DNA of 32,214 nt from a virus, in IMG/VR virus record IMGVR_UViG_3300028558_000078, positions 1-32,214 of that record. The stretch is one strand, 5' to 3'. The first letter of the stretch is position 1, and every line of letters begins with the position of its first letter. Positions 21,863 through 28,446 of this stretch are shown here, one piece after another. The notes beneath the pieces were generated by a model. That model worked only from the letters and a program-made list of their open reading frames with translations, was not told where the DNA came from and did no database searches. The translations under genes and the position numbers were made by a program.

Positions 21863-22290
21863 TCCGCCGCCTCCGCATAGACCTCGGTCGCGTCCTCCAT
21901 CTCGGCTTCGAGCTCCGCGCGCATCAGACCGAAGGCGACCATCTCGCCGATCTCTGTCAGCGCTGCGATCTGCCGTCTGCGGTGATGGTTCTCGACCACG
22001 ACCTTGACGAGGTAACGGTCGAACAGTGCGATGATCGTTTCGGTGCCGATCAGACGCTCGCGTTCGGTGTACCAGAACTTCGTTTGACGGACGGCCTCGC
22101 CGTCGATGTGCAGGACTCGCAGCGCCCGCCGCATTGCGGGCGTGAGGCTTTGCCTGTGATCGTGGCCTCGCTCGCGCAACGGCTTGCGCATGGCTGCGGT
22201 ACTGCGTCTGCGTTGCGCAACCTGCTGTGTCGTCCCGGTCGATACGTAGGACGCGAAAGGATCGATGCCGAAGTAGTGCGAGCTTTTCAT
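21859..22290 (-). CDS. hypothetical basic protein
   Basis: 143 aa. The N-terminus is Arg-rich and polar (RRRSTAAMRKPLRERG), the C-terminus acidic (EMEDATEVYAEAAE). Helical core with FWYTERERLIGTETIIALFDRYL. ATGA overlap with the methyltransferase. Family not recognised; DNA binding is possible from the charge only. Confidence 0.6.
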   Translation of the reverse strand: MKSSHYFGIDPFASYVSTGTTQQVAQRRRSTAAMRKPLRERGHDHRQSLTPAMRRALRVLHIDGEAVRQTKFWYTERERLIGTETIIALFDRYLVKVVVENHHRRRQIAALTEIGEMVAFGLMRAELEAEMEDATEVYAEAAE

Positions 22291-22297
22291 TTCCGTC

Positions 22298-23068
22298 TCA
22301 AATCGTCCTTGCGAGCGCCCGCGCCCAGGCCCGGTCCTGGTCGCCGTTTGCTTCGATCAGATCGATCAAGTTCACGCTCTCGATATGCGGGAGCCCGTCG
22401 GTGACGAAGAAATTGGCCTGCATCGAGAGCCTGCCGGCGGCGCCGTTCGGGCGCGTCCAGGCGTGCGCGCGGGACGGCGTCGGCCGGCACAGCTCGACCG
22501 CGAGCGCCTGTCGCGTGCTCCTGTAGGAGCCGCGCGTGTTCGCCCGGCTCCAGGCCAGTGCGCGCGCCTCGGCCACGTCAACGGCCGGCGGGGCGAGATC
22601 GTCGAGCGTAGCGTCCCGCCAGGTCTGCCTGTCGCGGTCGAAACCGCGCAGGATCAGGCGGCCTTCGCCGTCGCAGCTAAAGCGCAGGTTCTCCCGGATC
22701 GAGGCGGGCAGACTGAATGCGCCCAACACCTTCTCGTGCAACGTCTCGACGTTCTCCAATTCCATGGCCGATACTCCTTGACGCAATGATTTACGGATTT
22801 TCACGCAGACGACATCCGGCCGGGCCTGTGCTTGCAGAACCGGTGCGCAGGCTCCGGCCGGCGACTGATGACGCAACAGACGATCCGCCGAACTCAGAAC
22901 CAGATTGACGCCGGCGGCGAACAGAACCGACGCAACAAAGGTGATCGCGAGATTGAGTCGCGCCGTGGCCTTTGACTGTCCTCTCAAATCAGCAGGCCAC
23001 GGCGCGAAGCCGCCGGATCGATGACGGCCGGGGAAGAACGACGACGATCCGGCGGATTTGGAAGTCAT
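22298..23068 (-). CDS. hypothetical membrane-anchored protein with internal in-frame start
   Basis: 256 aa from ATG 23068, which overlaps the stop upstream as ATGA. A hydrophobic segment (about 38-58, LNLAITFVASVLFAAGVNLVL) is followed by a soluble part without recognised family. Within the frame, ATG 22765 has AAGGAG 8 bases upstream and would give a separate 155-aa soluble protein (MELENVETLHEKVLGAF). The gene may make both a membrane and a soluble form, or the upstream part may be a small gene that lost its stop. Confidence 0.55.
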   Translation of the reverse strand: MTSKSAGSSSFFPGRHRSGGFAPWPADLRGQSKATARLNLAITFVASVLFAAGVNLVLSSADRLLRHQSPAGACAPVLQAQARPDVVCVKIRKSLRQGVSAMELENVETLHEKVLGAFSLPASIRENLRFSCDGEGRLILRGFDRDRQTWRDATLDDLAPPAVDVAEARALAWSRANTRGSYRSTRQALAVELCRPTPSRAHAWTRPNGAAGRLSMQANFFVTDGLPHIESVNLIDLIEANGDQDRAWARALARTI

Positions 23069-23262
23069 CGAAGCGCCTCGTTGATCTTAGCGAGAACGCG
23101 GTCGAACCGACGGATTGCACGCCTTTCGTGCGCATCCATCTGTTCGTATGAGCGTGCCGGCGGGATCGTGCAGCATTCGAATTGTGAACGACGCTCGTCG
23201 GCCAGGACGCGCTTAGCTGCGCGGAGTGCTTGCTCCATATTGATCGCTTTGGACGCCATCAC
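23065..23262 (-). CDS. small hypothetical protein
   Basis: 65 aa from GTG 23262 (GTGA overlap with the regulator upstream); ATG 23259 is an alternative. Helical, charged (QALRAAKRVLADERRSQF, AHERRAIRRFDRVLAKI). Family not recognised. Confidence 0.55.
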   Translation of the reverse strand: MMASKAINMEQALRAAKRVLADERRSQFECCTIPPARSYEQMDAHERRAIRRFDRVLAKINEALR

Positions 23263-23684
23263 GCCGCACGCTTCTTAATGTTCGCAATCCGGCTCGCATT
23301 CGCAATCGTGCGAGCGACCTGTGCGACCGTGACGCGGTCATCGCCGTAGGCGATATCGATAAAGTCGCGCGCAAGCTCGGCCGCGTGCGGCAGGGCGAAG
23401 AACTTGGCGGTGATATCGTCCACGATCTTGCGAGCGGAAGAGTCCGTACTCGGCGCTCCTTCGTAGAACCATGCAATCGGCGTTTCGAGAACGCGGGCGA
23501 CTTCCTGCAGAAGCCCGGCGCCGATGCGATTCGCGCCCTTCTCGTATTTTTGGAACTGCTGGAAGGTGATCTCGAACTTCTTGGCGATCTCCCCCAGGCT
23601 CAGGCCATGCTCTAGCCGCTTCGCCCTAATCCGAAGGCCGATATGCACGTCGATCGGCTTCGTCTTCCCTGTGGTGGTTGCCAT
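23259..23684 (-). CDS. XRE-family transcriptional regulator
   Basis: 141 aa from ATG 23684, with a GGCGGA element upstream. HTH at about 18-68: RIRAKRLEHGLSLGEIAKKFEITFQQFQKYEKGANRIGA type sequence, followed by LQEVARVLETPIAWFYEG. This form is common in Rhizobium and Bradyrhizobium chromosomes and prophages. It is the first gene of the integrase/methyltransferase operon, and its promoter carries two GTACA-N5-TGTAC operators, so autoregulation is likely. Confidence 0.85.
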   Translation of the reverse strand: MATTTGKTKPIDVHIGLRIRAKRLEHGLSLGEIAKKFEITFQQFQKYEKGANRIGAGLLQEVARVLETPIAWFYEGAPSTDSSARKIVDDITAKFFALPHAAELARDFIDIAYGDDRVTVAQVARTIANASRIANIKKRAA

Positions 23685-23726
23685 TATTTCCGCCCCGTGA
23701 CACCCAAATCGGGTGACGGGACGAAT

Positions 23727-23741
23727 GTACATAGGGTGTAC
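23727..23741. promoter_or_regulatory. operator O1, GTACA-TAGGG-TGTAC
   Basis: Perfect 5-bp inverted repeat with a 5-base spacer in the leader of the XRE regulator. On the minus strand TTGACC (revcomp of 23748-23753) followed after 18 bases by TACATT gives a promoter whose -10 lies in this operator. Confidence 0.65.
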
Positions 23742-23760
23742 CTACGTGGTCAAGCGAAAA

Positions 23761-23775
23761 GTACGCTCCGTGTAC
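23761..23775. promoter_or_regulatory. operator O2, GTACG-CTCCG-TGTAC
   Basis: Same dyad as O1 with one mismatch in the left arm, centred 34 bp away (about three helix turns), upstream of the minus-strand -35. Suitable for cooperative binding. Confidence 0.55.
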
Positions 23776-23790
23776 ACTATGAGAGGTGGA

Positions 23791-24204
23791 TTATTTACCG
23801 CCGAGCTCAGGGAATGGCTTCAGTCTTGTGCACCGGTCCCGGAAGCGTGAACCGTCAACCCCTTCTACCGCGCCCGAACGGCGGATATAGACCATGACCG
23901 ACTGCAGTCCGGCATAGCCGCCCATGCCGTTCTTCGCATCGGCTTCGACGCAGACACAGGTCGCCGGCTCGGATACCTTCTGCAGATTGGCGAGCGTCGG
24001 GCCGGTCTGAACCATTGCGTCATAGGAACACGCGAACGGTTCTCCAATCTTGGCGTCGCGCAGCGAATAGTGGTCGCGCCAGATGGCGGAACGCTGCGTT
24101 TTGATGGTCTGCTTTGCCTGATCGAGCGTAAGCCGCTCGGCGGCCTCCGCAACGCCGAGCAGTGCCATTCCAGAAAACACCATGGCTAACAGCGGTTTAA
24201 TCAT
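23791..24204 (-). CDS. exported hypothetical protein
   Basis: 137 aa from ATG 24204; it overlaps the repressor upstream by 8 bases. Residues 1-21 are a signal peptide (KPLLAMVFSGMALLGVAEA) with cleavage after AEA. The mature part has four Cys (FACSY, ATCVCVE, RDRCTR) that could form two disulfides. Transcribed with the repressor, so it may be made in the lysogen and act in the periplasm; a lysogenic-conversion role is inference. Confidence 0.65.
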   Translation of the reverse strand: MIKPLLAMVFSGMALLGVAEAAERLTLDQAKQTIKTQRSAIWRDHYSLRDAKIGEPFACSYDAMVQTGPTLANLQKVSEPATCVCVEADAKNGMGGYAGLQSVMVYIRRSGAVEGVDGSRFRDRCTRLKPFPELGGK

Positions 24205-24568
24205 CTGCCTGGAATGCCCTGAGAACACGCAAAGTGCGCGTGCGTAAGGCCTCCCCGGCATCAATGAAGACCTGAATGGCCTCCCATTGGCGTGGCGTGT
24301 AATCGGTCATGGCCGTGACCGATGGTGCCTGCACGATCTTGGCGATCGCCTCGAGGACGATGATCGGCGGGTTCTGGTGGCCCTTTTCGACACGTCCGAC
24401 CGAAACGCGGTCATATTCGAAACCCAGCTCGGTCAACCGGTCGGCGACCTGCTGCTGCGTGAGGCCTCGGTCGATGCGCCAAGTCGCGATCTGATTCGTC
24501 CGCCAGCGGCGTTTCTGCGGGTCTTGAGCGGCCGGAGCGGGCCGGCGCGGTTTCTTGGCTGGCGGCAT
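24197..24568 (-). CDS. XRE-family repressor of the immunity-like region
   Basis: 123 aa from ATG 24568. HTH at about 28-75: RIDRGLTQQQVADRLTELG, then DRVSVGRVEKGHQNP, the classic XRE recognition helix layout. The basic N-terminus KKPRRPAPA is unstructured. It diverges from a small HTH gene at 24673 with three GTACA operators between, the arrangement of a CI/Cro switch. No peptidase domain, so induction would not be by RecA-type autocleavage. No Shine-Dalgarno sequence is seen before the ATG. Confidence 0.8.
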   Translation of the reverse strand: MPPAKKPRRPAPAAQDPQKRRWRTNQIATWRIDRGLTQQQVADRLTELGFEYDRVSVGRVEKGHQNPPIIVLEAIAKIVQAPSVTAMTDYTPRQWEAIQVFIDAGEALRTRTLRVLRAFQADD

Positions 24569-24583
24569 GTACACAGCATGCAC
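24569..24583. promoter_or_regulatory. operator O5, GTACA-CAGCA-TGCAC
   Basis: Directly abuts the repressor start codon; one mismatch in the right arm. Binding would interfere with repressor expression. Confidence 0.5.
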
Positions 24584-24603
24584 GGCGGTTTTTCGGGGAT
24601 ATA

Positions 24604-24618
24604 CGGCACCCGATGTAC
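24604..24618. promoter_or_regulatory. operator O4, CGGCA-CCCGA-TGTAC
   Basis: One good half-site (TGTAC) with the same CCCGA core, read from the other strand, as O3. It lies in the spacer of a weak minus-strand promoter (TTCGAC, 18 bases, GTATAT) for the repressor. Confidence 0.45.
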
Positions 24619-24637
24619 ACAGGTCGAACATTACGGC

Positions 24638-24665
24638 TTGACCGTACGTACATCGGGTGTACATA
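24638..24665 (+). promoter_or_regulatory. promoter for the Cro-like gene, with operator O3 inside
   Basis: TTGACC (24638-24643), 16 bases, TACATA (24660-24665). The perfect dyad GTACA-TCGGG-TGTAC (24648-24662) fills the spacer. Transcription would start at about 24672-24673, at the ATG itself, so the mRNA would be leaderless. Confidence 0.65.
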
Positions 24666-24672
24666 TCGAACC

Positions 24673-24903
24673 ATGAATCTCGCCGAGTACATGCAAGCGG
24701 AAAGCCTGACCGACGCCGCGATGGCCGAACGGCTGGCCGCACATGCTCCACAGCAGACCAAGACGCGCGTCACCATTGGCCGCTACCGGCGTGGGATCGA
24801 GCCGATCCCCGGCGAAACTGTGAAAGCGCTGGTGGAACTGTCCAGCGGAAAAATGACTGCGAACGAGCTGCTCGGCATCGCCGAACGCGAGGCCGCCGAA
24901 TGA
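24673..24903 (+). CDS. small HTH protein, Cro-like
   Basis: 76 aa from ATG 24673. MAERLAAHAPQQTKTRVTIGRYRRGIEPIPGETVKAL has an HTH layout of Cro/YdaS-type regulators, ending ELLGIAEREAAE. No Shine-Dalgarno sequence; the promoter position predicts a leaderless message. It diverges from the repressor and converges on the 24909 gene 5 bases away. Confidence 0.7.
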   Translation: MNLAEYMQAESLTDAAMAERLAAHAPQQTKTRVTIGRYRRGIEPIPGETVKALVELSSGKMTANELLGIAEREAAE

Positions 24904-24908
24904 AGACC

Positions 24909-25217
24909 TCACGTCACCAGCCGCGGCCATGGCCCCTGCGGAGGCACAGGCTCCGGCACGATTCCCGGTACGTCGCTCATGCATTGCGCCAGGTATCCGA
25001 TGGTGCTCGCCAATCCGATGATCGGGCGCACGAGTTTGACGACGACGATTTGGCTCGGCGGTCGCGTCGGATCGTCCAACATCAACTGATAGGCGGACAT
25101 CCAGAGCCTCAAGTGCCCATCGTGACGTTCGATGGCGCCTATTCCGGTGCAGTAGAACTCCGGCGCGATAGCAGGCTCGATCAGACCCGCGACTGGCGGG
25201 ACTATCCAACGCGACAT
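24909..25217 (-). CDS. hypothetical protein convergent with the Cro-like gene
   Basis: 102 aa from ATG 25217, with GGGGGCAATGTC before it. Contains RWIVPPVAGLIEPAI, FYCTGIGAIERHDGHLRLWMSAY and a C-terminal Pro-rich tail. Looks like a small phage protein of the type that measures host-range or exclusion, but no family is recognised and no function is assigned. A TATACA hexamer lies in the AT-rich DNA upstream. Confidence 0.55.
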   Translation of the reverse strand: MSRWIVPPVAGLIEPAIAPEFYCTGIGAIERHDGHLRLWMSAYQLMLDDPTRPPSQIVVVKLVRPIIGLASTIGYLAQCMSDVPGIVPEPVPPQGPWPRLVT

Positions 25218-25360
25218 GACATTGCCCCCAAACAAAAATTCTCGCGGCAATTGTATAAAATCCGCCACAATTTTCCACTTTGGATAAAATCAACGTGGAT
25301 TGCGGGGGAATTAACCAAGCCCAGCAATAGTTTAATTGCAATTGACTTCGTTCAAAAGAA

Positions 25361-25406
25361 CGGGCCGGTTGCGGAATACGCGCACACAATTTCCGCTCCC
25401 GGCCCG
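25361..25406. other. strong two-step hairpin in the intergenic region
   Basis: CGGGCCGG (25361-25368) pairs with CCGGCCCG (25399-25406), and after a TT/TC internal loop GCGGAA (25371-25376) pairs with TTCCGC (25391-25396), leaving a 14-base loop. Fourteen pairs in all. No T tract follows, so it is not a plain terminator; structured RNA, a replication element or attenuator are options. Confidence 0.6.
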
Positions 25407-25412
25407 CAGTCA

Positions 25413-25446
25413 CGCCAGCTTGTACGGGGTGAGGGGGAAGCTGGCG
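25413..25446. other. second hairpin, 9-bp stem
   Basis: CGCCAGCTT (25413-25421) and AAGCTGGCG (25438-25446) are exact complements around a G-rich 16-base loop (ACGGGGTGAGGGGG part). It follows the first hairpin by 6 bases, so the two may act together. Confidence 0.55.
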
Positions 25447-25454
25447 GCGCAAAT

Positions 25455-25559
25455 TCAAATCCAAGTCAAGAACTGCGCGAGCATGTAAGCGGCGGCGACC
25501 GCCGTACCGGCGATCATGAGCCCGGCCGCAACCGCAGTGCGCAGCAAGAACCTTCGCAT
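25455..25559 (-). CDS. tiny membrane peptide
   Basis: 34 aa from ATG 25559 to TGA 25455-25457, preceded by AGGAAACGAAGGG. RRFLLRTAVAAGLMIAGTAVA is one hydrophobic helix after basic residues. If transcribed, the mRNA continues into the two hairpins, which could terminate it or regulate it. Function unknown. Confidence 0.45.
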   Translation of the reverse strand: MRRFLLRTAVAAGLMIAGTAVAAAYMLAQFLTWI

Positions 25560-25594
25560 CCCTTCGTTTCCTGTATTGCGTATCGGGGGCTGTC

Positions 25595-25867
25595 ATGTCC
25601 GAATCATCGAGCGTCATCTCGCTCGTTTCCAGAAAAACCGAGCGACACGAATGTCCCGACAGGGACAAAATTGTCCCTCGAAAATTCGGAGCCGTTGCCA
25701 AGGTCTTATGGCCGGTCAAGACGGCGGCCTGCCTCGCCGGCATCGCGCGCACGGACGAGCGCACGGCCAAGCGCTGGTTGCGCGGCGAGCACGAGCCGCC
25801 GCTATCCGTCGTGCTTGCCGTCGTTCATGAGATGTTGCGCGAGCGGACAGAACTCGAATTTCAATAA
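25595..25867 (+). CDS. small HTH-like protein, first gene of the right-hand operon
   Basis: 90 aa. The first 30 residues are polar; VKTAACLAGIARTDERTAKRWLRGEHEPPLSVVLAVVHEML has the form of an HTH in which a lysine-rich recognition helix (ERTAKRWL) precedes the conserved GEHEP turn. Similar proteins occur in Hyphomicrobiales prophages. Possible early regulator. Confidence 0.65.
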   Translation: MSESSSVISLVSRKTERHECPDRDKIVPRKFGAVAKVLWPVKTAACLAGIARTDERTAKRWLRGEHEPPLSVVLAVVHEMLRERTELEFQ

Positions 25868-25908
25868 TACCCAGAGAGGCGTCCGGTACAGCTCGCAAGG
25901 CTCCCGGC

Positions 25909-25928
25909 GGGAAGTTATAGGGCTTCCC
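25909..25928 (+). terminator. possible terminator/attenuator hairpin
   Basis: GGGAAG (25909-25914) and CTTCCC (25923-25928) around TTATAGGG, followed by CTTT. Short stem, weak T run. It lies between the HTH gene and the RlpA-like gene. The gap 25868-25996 holds nothing else that I can see. Confidence 0.35.
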
Positions 25929-25996
25929 CTTTGCCGTTTCGGCTGCAATGCGGTGTTCAGCACGCGCCTCGCACTTTCTCACATCGCGAGGGCGGC

Positions 25997-26659
25997 ATGA
26001 GCCGGTGCACCGTATCGGGCCAAGCGCCTGTGAATGCCGAAGACGCGCCGGTCCCGAACTCGGCAACCAAGCCTGATGGGCAACACGTCGACCATTGGGT
26101 CTTGTGCAAAGATGAGCGCGCGAAGGGCTTCATTCGTCCGCTGCGTCTCAAATACCAGCATGTCGGTCGGCCCGCGGTCTACCGCCAGCGCGCCAAAGAG
26201 ATCGGCATTGCGCTCGGATTATCGCTCGCGTTCTCCCTGGCCGGCTGCATCATTAAGGCCGATGCAAAGCCGCATCGGCATCATCGGTCACATCATCACG
26301 TCCACCACAATCCGACGTCAGGTCACAGCCTGGTCGCGCTTATCAATTCGAAACTGAGGCGGTGGGTACATCCGACCGGAAAATGCAACGGCCGCGAACT
26401 CCTCGCGACCTTCTATTGGCAGGGCTCGCGCACGGCCACGGGCGAAAGATTCAATCCGGACGGCCATACGGTCGCGGTGAAGGCTCGCTCGGGTATTCCG
26501 TTCGGTTCGCATCTGACAGTGACAAATCCTCATAACGGCCGCTCGGTCGTCGTCCGCGTGAATGACCGCGGGCCTGCGACCATAGCCGATATTGACCTGT
26601 CGCGTGGTGCCGCTCGCGCTCTCGGCATGTCTCAATCGTCTTACGTCTGCGTTTTGTAA
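25997..26659 (+). CDS. phage domain fused to RlpA-like lipoprotein (double-psi beta-barrel)
   Basis: 220 aa from ATG 25997 (GAGGG upstream). Residues 31-60 (VDHWVLCKDERAKGFIRP, YQHVGRP) are the start of a soluble phage protein family. Residues 70-84 are a signal-like helix with lipobox LAGC at 81-84. A His-rich stretch (93-104) and the RlpA domain follow: LATFYW, TATGERFNPDG, VVVRVNDRGP, IDLSRGAARALGM. RlpA proteins bind and cut denuded peptidoglycan glycans. The 69 residues before the signal helix are abnormal for a lipoprotein and suggest a recombination-made fusion. Confidence 0.75.
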   Translation: MSRCTVSGQAPVNAEDAPVPNSATKPDGQHVDHWVLCKDERAKGFIRPLRLKYQHVGRPAVYRQRAKEIGIALGLSLAFSLAGCIIKADAKPHRHHRSHHHVHHNPTSGHSLVALINSKLRRWVHPTGKCNGRELLATFYWQGSRTATGERFNPDGHTVAVKARSGIPFGSHLTVTNPHNGRSVVVRVNDRGPATIADIDLSRGAARALGMSQSSYVCVL

Positions 26660-26691
26660 CATCTCCTTCCGGGGTACCGCGTTTCTGTAAA

Positions 26692-26709
26692 TCGTTGCGT
26701 TCGTTGCGT
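26692..26709 (+). repeat. tandem 9-bp repeat TCGTTGCGT x2
   Basis: TCGTTGCGT occurs twice back to back, followed by the near copy TTGCGTGCG. It lies in the 118-base gap (26660-26777) before the next operon gene; a protein-binding site is possible. No convincing promoter is seen there. Confidence 0.5.
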
Positions 26710-26777
26710 TTGCGTGCGTGGCACTATCTCGCGCGAGCGATCATGCTTTGCGCGATCGGAGCAAAGAGGGAAGCACA

Positions 26778-27134
26778 ATGTCGGAATGTCAATTCGTGCG
26801 CTCGCAGCGCGTCGTCCTGCCGGGCGACATGACCGGAGCGGAGGGCGTGCAGGGAGTTGTTATTTCAATCACCGCCTTCGTCGCCCGCGAGCCGGAATAC
26901 GGCTTGCAATGGCTCTCGTGCTCTACTGCGGATAGCAACGGCTCGCTCATCCCGCGGCAAGGATCATGCGCTGAATCCGTTCTGCTCGCGGCGCAGCCGC
27001 CAAGGATGATCCCGGCGGACGAGGTCGAAAGCCTACTCGCCGACGTGCGTTTCAAGACGGTCGAAATCGTCCGCGCCGAATATGCGCCGGAGATAGAGAA
27101 GCTGCAGCGCCAGTTGAAGCGCAAGCGCCGGTGA
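26778..27134 (+). CDS. hypothetical protein
   Basis: 118 aa from ATG 26778, with GAGGGAAGCACA before it. The N-terminal part is beta-rich (FVRSQRVVLPGDMTGAEG, VVISITAFV, YGLQWLS); the C-terminus is a charged helix (EIEKLQRQLKRKRR). No family recognised. Confidence 0.6.
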   Translation: MSECQFVRSQRVVLPGDMTGAEGVQGVVISITAFVAREPEYGLQWLSCSTADSNGSLIPRQGSCAESVLLAAQPPRMIPADEVESLLADVRFKTVEIVRAEYAPEIEKLQRQLKRKRR

Positions 27135-27144
27135 GGACATCTCG

Positions 27145-27624
27145 ATGTCCTCCTCCGCAGACCGCTTGAAGCAGGCGCTGCGCACAGCCATCCCGCCGCA
27201 CAACATGGCCGCGCTTCGCGCCTTGGCGGACAGGACCGGTGTCAACCCGCGCCGGCTGTCGCGCGCGCTTAAAGGCGCGCCGATCAATGTCGACGATCAT
27301 CTGTATCTCTGCGCTGCGCTCGGCGTCGATCCGGTCGACGGCCGCTCGGCTCCGCCGCGCAAGATTCCGTCGTTCGACTGGAACCTGCTAGCGATCAAGG
27401 TCCTGCTCGCCATCATCGCCAAAGGATCGATGCGCGCGCTGGCGAAGGAATGGGACATTCCACTCCCGACCTTGAACCGCGTCAAGCATCAGCAGCCCGT
27501 CTCGGTCGAAAGCCTGCTCGCAGTCTGCGCTCGCCTCGGATGTCATCCGCATCTGTTCCTGACGCGCACGCGGACGTTTCACGCTCAACAATCTGCTGAA
27601 ACACAAGTGAGGGCGACCGCATGA
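27145..27624 (+). CDS. protein with two HTH-like repeats
   Basis: 159 aa. Two similar units: residues about 18-62 (MAALRALADRTGVNPRRLSRALKG, LYLCAALGVDP) and about 92-143 (SMRALAKEWDIPLPTLNRVKHQQ, LLAVCARLGCHP). Both have the XRE/Cro-like helix order plus the LxxxCxxLG end. It may bind DNA as a single-chain pseudo-dimer. It overlaps the next gene by 4 bases (ATGA). Confidence 0.7.
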   Translation: MSSSADRLKQALRTAIPPHNMAALRALADRTGVNPRRLSRALKGAPINVDDHLYLCAALGVDPVDGRSAPPRKIPSFDWNLLAIKVLLAIIAKGSMRALAKEWDIPLPTLNRVKHQQPVSVESLLAVCARLGCHPHLFLTRTRTFHAQQSAETQVRATA

Positions 27625-27803
27625 CCGGCTACGGTTTCCGCGCCCATTCCAACAGCAAAGCCGAGCACGCCTTCTGGCTCGGCCCCTATTCCAATTCCAA
27701 CGTGGCGGTGCCGCCCTCCAAGCGCGCCGTCTTCGTCCGGCCGGAACGTACACCTGGGGACCCGCGCGTTCCGGCCGGTGTTCTTTCGGAGATCATGTCA
27801 TGA
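27621..27803 (+). CDS. small hypothetical protein
   Basis: 60 aa, aromatic and Pro-rich (GYGFRAHSNSKAEHAFWLGPYSNSN), no family recognised. ATGA overlaps at both ends support it. Confidence 0.55.
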   Translation: MTGYGFRAHSNSKAEHAFWLGPYSNSNVAVPPSKRAVFVRPERTPGDPRVPAGVLSEIMS

Positions 27804-28348
27804 CCTGCATCGTCGGCCTCGTCGACAAAGGCAAAGTCTACATCGGAGGGGATAGTGCGGCCGTATGGACGGGCTCGCTGGGAATGGTTGTGCGCAATGA
27901 CCGCAAGGTCTTCCGCAACGGCGATTTTGTGATGGGCTTCACGAGCTCATTCCGCATGGGCCAACTTCTCGCATTCAACTTCAACCCGCCGAAGCCACGA
28001 ACTGGCGTCGATCTCTTCGCCTATATGGTGACGGATTTTATCGATGCGGCTCGCCTGAGCATGAAAAACGGCGGCTTTGCGCGGGTGAAGGACAACTTCG
28101 AAGAACACGGCGGCACCTTCCTCGTCGGATATCAAGGTCGCCTCTTTCAGATCAGCGACGACTTTCAGGTTGGCGAGTCGACGCATGGCTATGACGCCGT
28201 CGGCTGTGGCGACCACATCGCGCTCGGCTCTTTGTTCTCGAGTTCCGGTGTTCGAGACGCGCAGGAACGCGTTCGGAAGGCTCTGCAGGCCGCCGAAGCG
28301 TTTAGCGCTGGCGTCCGTGGTCCGTTCCACATAGAGGTCGCGCCATGA
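27800..28348 (+). CDS. proteasome-like Ntn-hydrolase phage protein
   Basis: 182 aa. The N-terminus MTCIVGLV-x-KGKVYIGGDSA is that of HslV/proteasome-beta-type Ntn hydrolases: Thr2 would be the nucleophile after Met removal, with Asp in GGDS nearby. GFTSSFRMGQLL, EEHGGTFLVGYQGRLFQI and YDAVGCGDHIALG follow the phage version of the fold. These stand-alone proteins are widespread in phages, but substrates are unknown. A peptidase or amidase role on host or phage proteins is inference. Confidence 0.8.
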   Translation: MTCIVGLVDKGKVYIGGDSAAVWTGSLGMVVRNDRKVFRNGDFVMGFTSSFRMGQLLAFNFNPPKPRTGVDLFAYMVTDFIDAARLSMKNGGFARVKDNFEEHGGTFLVGYQGRLFQISDDFQVGESTHGYDAVGCGDHIALGSLFSSSGVRDAQERVRKALQAAEAFSAGVRGPFHIEVAP

Positions 28349-28446
28349 TCCTCACTCCACTCCAATTCTACGACGCCTTGCTCGCGCGGCAGTTATCCGC
28401 GCTCTACCTTTTCGTTCGGCTTGTCGTTCCGGAGCCTCGCCTATGA
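28345..28446 (+). CDS. tiny coupled peptide
   Basis: 33 aa from ATG 28345 to TGA 28444-28446, with ATGA overlaps on both sides. Hydrophobic and basic (LLARQLSALYLFVRLVVPEPRL). The overlaps are the main support; it could mostly serve to pass ribosomes to the DUF1937 gene. Confidence 0.5.
   Translation: MILTPLQFYDALLARQLSALYLFVRLVVPEPRL

Noticed and set aside
24631-25770. 379-aa open frame on the minus strand
   Set aside because: Crosses the operator region, the Cro-like gene and hairpins; no family features. The genes at 24909-25217 and 24673-24903 explain the region.
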